6,794 bases of DNA, taken from positions 1 through 6,794 of the forward strand of contig JBFWTJ010000215.1 in the NCBI GenBank assembly GCA_050247895.1. Direction: 5' to 3'. Below, piece after piece: positions 1 through 5,147 of the stretch. The notes beneath the pieces were generated by a model, which saw only the letters and a list, made by a program, of their open reading frames with translations, ran no database searches and had not been told where the DNA came from. Both the position numbers and the translations under genes were made by a program. The stretch's first letter is position 1, and each line of letters begins with the position of its first letter. This stretch comes from CAVPEW01 sp050247895. Lineage in GTDB: Bacteria; Actinomycetota; Acidimicrobiia; Acidimicrobiales; VFJN01.

Positions 1-1869
1 CTCGTCGAGGCGGCGCCGGCCGGTGAGGTACAGGTCGCCGACGGCTTCGCGCAGGCGCGTCGCGGTGGCGGTGGCCGTCGCCGCGCCGGTGGCCTGGCCC
101 TCGGCCCGCAGGGTGATCCGGGCCGTGCGCACGCCGACGAGTCGGCCGTGCCGGGCCAGGATGTGGGGCGAGGTCGGGGTGGGCCGCAGGGCCCGCCGGC
201 GCAGGAAGCGCTGGAGCCCGTCCACGTAGGCCGGGACGAGGCCGCCCACGACCTGGAAGCCGGCGGTGGCGAAGAGGTGGAGGAACGGGTCGGCGTCGGC
301 GCCCTCGGCCCGGGCCGCGGCCTCCCGGCGCTGGCGGCGCTCCTCGTCGCCCAACGCGGCGTCGGCGAAGCGGGCCGCGGCGACCATCGCGGTGGCCGGT
401 TCGAGCCCGCCCAGGCCCCGGCGGGCCTCGTCGGCCACCGAGCGCACGGCGGTGTCGAGGGAGCCGGCCAGGCCGGCGGTCTCCGAGATCGCCCCGGCCA
501 CTGCGATCCGCACGCCGTCGGCGGTGCCCCGGGCCCAGCCGGCCACCGCGGCGTCGAAGGCCGGGGGGAACAGCCGGGACACCAGGTCGGGGAAGGCGGT
601 GATCGTGGCCGGGATCGGCGCCTGGGAGATGGTGTGGATGTCGTGGGCGGCGAGGATGGCGAACATCTGGGCCAGCCCGTGCCAGATGCGGTGGTCCCGC
701 TGGGAGAACGGCCACGAGGCGACGGCCAGGGCCTCCAGGGCCGTCGCCGCGTCGAGGGCGCGCTGGCGGGCGATGGCCGTGGTCGCCGCGTCGATCAGGT
801 CGCCGATGGTGAGCGACACCGGGGGGAGCCCGGCGGTGGCCAGCACGGGGTTGACCGGGGCCAGCAGGTTGATCGAGGTGATGGACTCGATGATCCCGAT
901 GACCACGTCGAGCACGTCCACGACCGTGCGGGTGGAGTCGTTGATCGAGTCGACCACGACCCGCACGCCCTGGAGGTACTCGCCCGCGGCGATGGGGAGC
1001 CAGGTGGTGATGACGACCAGGTCGACGCGGACCACGGCGTCGATGTGGCCGAACCAGCGCTCGGCGATGGCCGCGGGACCGGCGGCCTCCATGACCGCTT
1101 CGGACACCCGGTTGCGCAGCCCCAGCAGGGCGACCTCGGCCTCGGTGAGCCGGTCGACGACCGCGATGCGGGCGGCGAGCGAGAGGATCGTGACCCGGCC
1201 GGCGACGAAGGTGGTCATGGCCGGCAGGCCCAGGACCAGGGCGCTGGTCACCCCGGCGAGCAGGTCGGCCACCTCGTCCAGGTTCGGGAGGGGCAGGGCC
1301 CCGGGCGTGCCGGTGGCCGGGGGGCCGCCCGGCGAGGGGGGCGCGGTGGACACCGAGCCCGGTTTCAGGACGCCGGCCTCGGACGCGACCTGGAGCCCGA
1401 GCGCGCCCAGGGCCGGGAGCTCGAACATGGTGTGGTCGCGCCGGCCGATGTCGAACAGGGACGGCTGGAGCGCCAGGACCCGGTCGGTCGCGGTCTCGAT
1501 GCGCCCGGCGACCTCGGCCGCGACCGCGCCGAGGTTGGGCAGGAGCAGCTCCTGGTGCACGGCGGTGGCGACCCAGCCGATGCCCTGGACGAACGCGGTC
1601 GCGCCGCGGCCGGCGTCGTCGACGACGCCGGGCGGCGCCTGGGCCCCGGGCGCGGTGGCCCGGGCCACCCGCACGGCCAGGGCGCCGTCGCGGAAGTTCA
1701 CCAGGGGCAGCACCCGGCTGGCCCGCTCGGCCTGGTCGATCTGGCGCTGGAGGGCCCGCAGCGTCCGGGCCAGGTCGGTGAAGGTGCGCCGCATGGGGGC
1801 GGCCTGGGCCGCGAGCTGGCCGGAGAACAGGGTGGCGACGGCGGCGAAGTCGATGGGCACCGGGCTCAC
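1..1869 (-). CDS. Long helical tail/core protein, possible second tape-measure-like protein (3' end beyond window)
   Basis: Not recognised by name. It starts at GTG 1869-1867, whose GTGA overlaps the TGA of the preceding gene (1868-1866); no good ribosome binding site precedes it, so translation is probably coupled. The frame stays open for 623 codons to the left edge, with no stop, so the C-terminus is missing. The protein is Ala/Val/Leu-rich and predicted largely helical. Residues about 24-60 look like an amphipathic helix (FTDLARTLRALQRQIDQAE). A Pro/Gly/Thr linker spans about 169-195. Hydrophobic stretches lie near 203-238 and 316-345 (including VVDVLDVVIGIIESI). The last visible part is Arg-rich. 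No catalytic motif, cysteine pair or signal peptide is visible. Its position directly after the chaperone and gene 5 and its composition suggest a tape-measure, core or membrane-contacting tail component. An effector or an unrelated structural protein remains possible. The gene call is firm; the function is inference. Confidence 0.82.
   Translation of the reverse strand, partial: MSPVPIDFAAVATLFSGQLAAQAAPMRRTFTDLARTLRALQRQIDQAERASRVLPLVNFRDGALAVRVARATAPGAQAPPGVVDDAGRGATAFVQGIGWVATAVHQELLLPNLGAVAAEVAGRIETATDRVLALQPSLFDIGRRDHTMFELPALGALGLQVASEAGVLKPGSVSTAPPSPGGPPATGTPGALPLPNLDEVADLLAGVTSALVLGLPAMTTFVAGRVTILSLAARIAVVDRLTEAEVALLGLRNRVSEAVMEAAGPAAIAERWFGHIDAVVRVDLVVITTWLPIAAGEYLQGVRVVVDSINDSTRTVVDVLDVVIGIIESITSINLLAPVNPVLATAGLPPVSLTIGDLIDAATTAIARQRALDAATALEALAVASWPFSQRDHRIWHGLAQMFAILAAHDIHTISQAPIPATITAFPDLVSRLFPPAFDAAVAGWARGTADGVRIAVAGAISETAGLAGSLDTAVRSVADEARRGLGGLEPATAMVAAARFADAALGDEERRQRREAAARAEGADADPFLHLFATAGFQVVGGLVPAYVDGLQRFLRRRALRPTPTSPHILARHGRLVGVRTARITLRAEGQATGAATATATATRLREAVGDLYLTGRRRLDE
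1866..1869 (-). promoter_or_regulatory. GTGA stop/start overlap coupling genes 5 and 6
   Basis: The TGA that ends the 571-residue protein (1868-1866) is embedded in the GTG start of the next gene (1869-1867). The preceding bases contain no convincing ribosome binding site, so reinitiation by terminating ribosomes is likely, and the two products would then be made in a near-fixed ratio. Confidence 0.65.
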
Positions 1870-3581
1870 CGCGCCCCGGCCGTGGCCGCGGTGGGGACCT
1901 CGAAGGGCGCGGCGCGCAGGCGTTGGACGACCTCGTCGACCCAGGCCCGGACCTCGCCCTGGTGCCGGGGCTCGGTGCCGGTGACCCGGACGCGGCGCAG
2001 CACCGGCACCAGCCGGCGGGGCGGGGCGACGTCGCGCACCGGCGGCCGGGCGCGGGGCCGGCGGCGGAGGAGCTGCTCGACCCGGTCCAGCTCGGCCGAC
2101 ACGCCGGCCACCGCGGCGTCGACCTCGGGGCCGGCCAGGCGGGCCGCGCCCTGGAGCACGAGGGCGGCGGCCCGGTAGGCGGGCTCGGTCTCCGCGGCGC
2201 GGATGCGGGCGTCGAGCCGGGCCGCTTCGGCCGGGAAGACCCGGGGCACCGACCCCACGACGTAGAGGGGGAGCTCGGCCATCTCGGCCCGGGCCGCGGC
2301 GGCCACGGCGGAGGCCAGGGGCGGGGTGAGCAGGGGCGGTGGCGTGGGGATCGGGGGCAGCGAGGGACCGCCGCCGCCGGCGAGCTTGCCCCGGATCCAG
2401 CCCCACGCCCGGCTGGCCACGCTCGGGCCGGGGCTGGAGAAGCGGCTGGCGACGGCGCTCACGGCGGTGGCCACGGCGGCCACCGAGGTGGGCAGGATGT
2501 TGCGCCCGATGTCGGGGAACAGCCCGGCGATCTCGGTGCCGAGGCGGCGGATCTGGGCGCCGGCCGCCCCCATGCCCCGCAGCAGGACCACGACCGGGTG
2601 CTCGGTGATCCGGCGCAGCATCGGGGTTCCGTTGTCGCGCCACGCCGCGGCGAGGCCGGTGGCCAGGACCTCGAAGGGGCGCCGGACCAGTCGCAGGCCC
2701 TGGCCGACGAAGCCGACGATGTGGCCCACGGCCGCGCCGAGCGCCCGGACGAGGATGCCGGGCAGGTCGAGGATCCCGCTGCGGCGGACGACCCCCTCGA
2801 CCGAGTCGACCACGTCGGTGACGGCCTGGACGATGATCTCCCGGGCCACGTCGATCAGCCCCAGGATCGGCGTGGCCACCCCGGCCAGCACCCGCAGCAG
2901 CGGCACGAAGCTCAGGAGCGTCGCCGCGCCGCCCAGCACCTGGGCGCCCAGCGCGGCGAGCCGGTCGGCCAGGTCGAGCAGCGCCCCGCGCACGGTGGTG
3001 GGCCGGTCGGGCCGCTCGCCGAGGGCCTCCCGGCCCAGGTCGATCCCGGCCTCGGCCCAGCGGGCGCCCTCCCGGCCGCTCGTGTACCAGGCCCCGACGC
3101 CGCCCGACCGGTCGCCGACCACGCCCTGGAGCCGCTTCCACGCGAACCACTCGCTCATGCCCCCGCCCACCGCGGTGCCGATCCGCTCGAAGAAGCGGAT
3201 CTGGAGCATGAGCAGGCCGACGACGACCGACCCGACGGTGATGGCGCCCACGAGCCCGCCGATGAGCATGCCGGCGAACACCCCGGCCAGGCCGGCGACG
3301 GGCTCGAGCAGGTTGGGGCCCTGCTCCCACCGCCGGTAGCGGTCCTGGAGGTCCCGGATGCCGGTGACCCGCTGCTGGATCTCGGGCGCGTTGGCCACCG
3401 CGACCCGCAGGTCGAGCCCGTCGATGGGGAGGCCCGGCCCGAACCACGAGTGCAGGAACGCGCCCTGGCGCCGCCGCATCACCAGCACGGCGCGGTCCAT
3501 GAGCGACCCGAAGCGGTCGATCGCCGCGACGCCGGCGTTGAGGATGCCGAGTCGGTTCTCGAGCAGCAGCACCAGGGGCAT
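1866..3581 (-). CDS. 571-residue helical protein with strongly hydrophobic segment, candidate tape measure protein
   Basis: Not assigned to a named family. It starts at ATG 3581-3579; only a weak purine stretch (AAGAGA, 3598-3593) precedes it, at 11 nt. Residues about 1-85 form a mixed N-terminal region rich in Arg and Leu. Residues about 91-130 are a long Gly/Ala/Val/Leu segment able to span a membrane once or twice (GVFAGMLIGGLVGAITVG). Residues about 200-380 are repeated amphipathic or hydrophobic helices. Residues 401-423 are a Gly/Pro linker, followed by an Ala/Arg-rich helical C-terminal part. Hydrophobic helical segments inside a long protein, placed directly after the sheath, tube and chaperone genes, are typical of contractile-tail tape measure proteins, which fill the tube lumen and set its length. 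The protein is short for a phage tape measure, and the next gene is similar in character, so the role may be split. No peptidase or other enzymatic motif is visible. The coding call is secure; the role is inferred from order and composition. Confidence 0.87.
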   Translation of the reverse strand: MPLVLLLENRLGILNAGVAAIDRFGSLMDRAVLVMRRRQGAFLHSWFGPGLPIDGLDLRVAVANAPEIQQRVTGIRDLQDRYRRWEQGPNLLEPVAGLAGVFAGMLIGGLVGAITVGSVVVGLLMLQIRFFERIGTAVGGGMSEWFAWKRLQGVVGDRSGGVGAWYTSGREGARWAEAGIDLGREALGERPDRPTTVRGALLDLADRLAALGAQVLGGAATLLSFVPLLRVLAGVATPILGLIDVAREIIVQAVTDVVDSVEGVVRRSGILDLPGILVRALGAAVGHIVGFVGQGLRLVRRPFEVLATGLAAAWRDNGTPMLRRITEHPVVVLLRGMGAAGAQIRRLGTEIAGLFPDIGRNILPTSVAAVATAVSAVASRFSSPGPSVASRAWGWIRGKLAGGGGPSLPPIPTPPPLLTPPLASAVAAAARAEMAELPLYVVGSVPRVFPAEAARLDARIRAAETEPAYRAAALVLQGAARLAGPEVDAAVAGVSAELDRVEQLLRRRPRARPPVRDVAPPRRLVPVLRRVRVTGTEPRHQGEVRAWVDEVVQRLRAAPFEVPTAATAGAR

Positions 3582-3643
3582 GGGAGGGGTGGTCTCTTGG
3601 CCGTGGGTCGGACGGGTCGGGTGGTGGGGGGCGGCGCGGCGCG
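3582..3643 (-). other. Intergenic gap between the DUF6760-like segment and the 571-residue gene
   Basis: This 62-base, C-rich stretch (minus strand) separates the frameshifted chaperone cistron from the next gene. I see no inverted repeat followed by a T-run, no promoter-like hexamers and only a weak purine stretch (AAGAGA, 3598-3593). Transcription most likely reads through it. Confidence 0.5.
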
Positions 3644-3823
3644 TCAGGCGCCGGCCGCCTCCTCCAGACGGGCGTTCTCGCGTTCGATCTGCTCCACCAG
3701 GAGCCGGACGTAGGCCCGGCGCTCGGACGAGTCGAGGTCCATCAGCTCGTTCCAGGACCAGTGGAGGTGGTACGCCAGGAAGAAGATCTCGCGCCGGAGG
3801 TCGTCGAGATCTAGGCCAGCGCT
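3644..3823 (-). CDS. DUF6760-like segment, expressed as a -1 frameshift extension of the upstream chaperone gene
   Basis: Reading from AGC at 3823 to the TGA at 3646-3644 gives 59 residues. They include the stretch IFFLAYHLHWSWNELMDLD followed by SSERRAYV and a charged helix ending EEAAGA. The AYHxHWS - E-(I/L)-(M/L)-x-L - ERR pattern is that of the small DUF6760 proteins found next to sheath and tube genes in eCIS loci; I am recalling the family pattern, not a search. The frame has no usable start near the domain. The nearest upstream candidate is GTG 3868-3866, inside the chaperone's CxxC motif and without a ribosome binding site. The first downstream ATG (3742) would remove half of the domain. 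The upstream gene is in the 0 frame and reaches T TTT TTA exactly where this domain begins, so a -1 slip would fuse the two into a protein of about 329 residues. Independent initiation at the GTG, or a miscounted homopolymer in the assembly, are the alternatives. Confidence 0.78.
   Translation of the reverse strand, partial: SAGLDLDDLRREIFFLAYHLHWSWNELMDLDSSERRAYVRLLVEQIERENARLEEAAGA
3784..3812 (-). promoter_or_regulatory. Stem-loop 3' of the slippery site, candidate frameshift stimulator
   Basis: In the mRNA, AGATCTCG (3812-3805) and CGAGATCT (3791-3784) are perfect reverse complements, giving an 8-bp stem with a 13-nt loop. The stem begins 10 nt after the heptamer, slightly longer than the usual 5-9 nt spacer. 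A competing 7-bp pairing with one G-U exists between GCGCTGG (3822-3816) and CCGGCGC (3797-3791). The two share base 3791 and are probably alternative folds. The region also codes for protein, so the inverted repeat could be partly accidental. Confidence 0.5.
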
Positions 3824-4632
3824 AAAAAATTGGAGAGGTCCAGGCTGGTCGAGAACTCGTTGCCGCACTCGCCGCACTCGATGCGCCGGGTGAGGTCGAC
3901 GCCCGGCGTGGCCTCGGCCATGGCCCGGTCGATCAGGCGCCGGTCGGTCATGGTGAGGTCGGCCAGGATCCGCGACCCCATGGCCTCGATGCGGGGCCGG
4001 GGCAGGTCGCCGAGGCTGACGATGCACCGGCCGAGCAGCGCGTTCTTGCCGCTCGACGCGTTCTCGCGCATTTGGGAGGCGACCGCCTCCTCGTCCGCGC
4101 CCGAGGGGAGCCGGAGCCGCAGCGCGGTGTGGACCTGGCCGTCGCGGTCGACGTAGCCGTCCTCCAGCTCGACGGCGACCTCGAGGTCGTCCTCGCCGTC
4201 GGGGGCGCTGCGCACGGGGAGGTCGTCGAGGTCCTCGGTCACCCGGGTCACGTGCCCGCAGGTGGGGCAGGTGTAGGTGGCCTCGAGGTCGGCGCCGAAG
4301 GTGATCGAGCGCAGCTTGAGCAGCAGGAAGTTCCGGTCGACCGAGGTCATGGCCAGGATCGGGCCCTTGCCGTTCTTCGGCGCGTCGCCCAGCGACTCCA
4401 TGCACGAGTGGATGAGCTCGGTGACGAGCTTGCCGCCGTTGCGCTGGAACTTGCGGTCGGCGAGGATCGCCTCCTCGCGGCCGGTCATCTTGCGCAGCAC
4501 GACGCGCCGGTGGGTGGTGCCCTCCGGGTCGGTGACGCCGATCGGCAGGGTCACCTCGAAGGTGCGGCGGGAGGGTGCGGGGCCGGCGGGTGCGGGCACG
4601 GCCGCGGTGGGGTCCATGAGGTCAGTCGACAC
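3811..4632 (-). CDS. Four-cysteine T4-type baseplate hub/tail assembly chaperone-like protein, short (0-frame) form
   Basis: A 273-residue protein read from GTG 4632-4630, which overlaps the end of the tube gene by 11 bases and has GAAGGG (4645-4640) 7 nt upstream. ATG 4617-4615 (residue 6) is an alternative start. Residues 1-22 are a Pro/Ala tail. Residues about 24-80 contain FEVTLPIGV, VVLRKMTGREEAIL and a helix, resembling tail-assembly and baseplate-hub chaperones (T4 baseplate family, as annotated in many eCIS loci). Two CxxC pairs, C122/C125 (TCPTCGH) and C253/C256 (ECGECGNEF), probably form one zinc ribbon around the acidic insert at 133-165. The family usually ends shortly after the second pair, as here (SLDLSNFLALA). 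The gene lies between the tube and the putative tape measure, where contractile phages carry their chaperones. The final codons AAT TTT TTA form a -1 slip site leading into the DUF6760-like extension. A structural baseplate role is the main alternative to a chaperone role. Confidence 0.87.
   Translation of the reverse strand: MSTDLMDPTAAVPAPAGPAPSRRTFEVTLPIGVTDPEGTTHRRVVLRKMTGREEAILADRKFQRNGGKLVTELIHSCMESLGDAPKNGKGPILAMTSVDRNFLLLKLRSITFGADLEATYTCPTCGHVTRVTEDLDDLPVRSAPDGEDDLEVAVELEDGYVDRDGQVHTALRLRLPSGADEEAVASQMRENASSGKNALLGRCIVSLGDLPRPRIEAMGSRILADLTMTDRRLIDRAMAEATPGVDLTRRIECGECGNEFSTSLDLSNFLALA
3823..3829 (-). promoter_or_regulatory. Putative -1 programmed ribosomal frameshift slippery site (T TTT TTA)
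   Basis: On the minus strand the gene 3 codons are AAT (3831-3829), TTT (3828-3826), TTA (3825-3823) and GCG. This places the heptamer T TTT TTA in the X XXY YYZ register required for tandem -1 slippage; it is the same heptamer and codon phase as the HIV-1 gag-pol site. After slipping, the next codon is AGC (3823-3821) and translation runs 59 codons to TGA 3646-3644. Without slipping, translation stops three codons later at TAG 3813-3811. It is the longest A/T run in a window otherwise nearly saturated with G and C. Function is predicted, not shown. Confidence 0.75.
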
Positions 4633-5092
4633 GTTCCAACCCTTCGTGCTCGAGGACGATGATCTGCTTGAAGTGGGCGGTGGACCCGGCCTCGAGGTCG
4701 GTGAACTTCGAGGACTTGATCCAGGCGCTGAAGAACGCGAACGACAGGACCTTCTCGCCCTGGTGGTACTTGTGGATCATCCCGGACTTGCGGATCCGGG
4801 AGCCGCCCTGGGTGCCCCGGGCGAGTTGGAAGACCTCGCGGAACCACTCCTGGAACCGCTTGTCCTCCGGGCTGCCGTCGACGTAGCGCTCGAGGGTGAG
4901 CGAGTCGAACTTCACCTTGGCGGCCGCGATCTTGTAGACGTGGCCGCTCCCTCCGTCGGGCTGCTCGATGGTCTCGATCTCGCCTTCGCTCAGCCCGGTC
5001 ACCTTGGTGATGCCGGGGCTGGGCCGGCCCTCGATCTCGACCACGAACTCGTTGGCCCGGTAGGACTCCCAGAAGTCGCCTACCTGCGGCAT
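4622..5092 (-). CDS. Contractile tail inner tube protein (T4 gp19-like)
   Basis: A complete 156-residue protein from ATG 5092-5090 to TGA 4624-4622, close to the usual 145-170 residues of this family. It opens with VGDFWESYRANEFVVEIEG, followed by a GITKVTGLSEGEIETIEQ strand pair, a Gly-rich turn with HVYKI, VKFDSLTLERYVDG, a helix FQEWFREVF, and a C-terminal half with the strands KVLSFAFFSAWIKS and HFKQIIVLEHEGLER. This order of beta-barrel strands with the single helix is typical of tube subunits that polymerise as hexameric rings inside the sheath and form the channel for payload and tape measure. The adjacent sheath gene supports the call. AGAGAGGAG, 5 nt upstream, makes the start secure. 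Only one tube gene is visible here, although many eCIS loci carry two or three. Confidence 0.95.
   Translation of the reverse strand: MPQVGDFWESYRANEFVVEIEGRPSPGITKVTGLSEGEIETIEQPDGGSGHVYKIAAAKVKFDSLTLERYVDGSPEDKRFQEWFREVFQLARGTQGGSRIRKSGMIHKYHQGEKVLSFAFFSAWIKSSKFTDLEAGSTAHFKQIIVLEHEGLERVD
4640..4645 (-). promoter_or_regulatory. Ribosome binding site deciding the GTG start of the chaperone gene
   Basis: GAAGGG on the minus strand lies 7 nt before GTG 4632-4630, inside the 3' end of the tube gene. The alternative ATG at 4617-4615 has no purine-rich stretch at a proper distance, so the GTG is preferred. Confidence 0.55.
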
Positions 5093-5097
5093 GGTCG

Positions 5098-5106
5098 CTC
5101 CTCTCT
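5098..5106 (-). promoter_or_regulatory. Ribosome binding site of the tube gene
   Basis: The minus strand reads AGAGAGGAG, 5 nt before ATG 5092-5090, in the 55-base gap after the sheath stop. It is the strongest Shine-Dalgarno match in the window, consistent with high demand for tube subunits. Confidence 0.85.
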
Positions 5107-5147
5107 GCTGCTCGGTCGTGGGTGCGGGTCGGTCGGGCTGGTCGCCG

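Noticed and set aside
148..3713. Very long plus-strand open frames (148-2178, 266-1984, 1923-3713, 2326-3339) that look like genes of 300-680 residues.
   Set aside because: They are antisense to the minus-strand genes, have low-complexity Gly/Arg/Asp/His-rich translations and show no family pattern. Such frames are expected when codons end in G or C and stops are rare.
3784..3822. An H-type pseudoknot formed by both stems downstream of the slippery site.
   Set aside because: The pairings interleave as a pseudoknot would, but they compete for base 3791, and the 3-nt connecting loop (3815-3813) looks too short to span both helices. Two alternative folds are more likely.
3644..4405. A single independent gene of 253 residues ending at 3644, started far upstream in the DUF6760 frame.
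   Set aside because: Everything before about residue 190 is an Arg/Pro/His-rich out-of-frame reading of the chaperone gene. Only the last 60 or so residues look like protein, which fits entry by frameshift.
5093..5147. Terminator or promoter between the sheath and tube genes.
   Set aside because: The 55-base gap holds a ribosome binding site, but no stem followed by a T-run and no promoter-like hexamers were seen.
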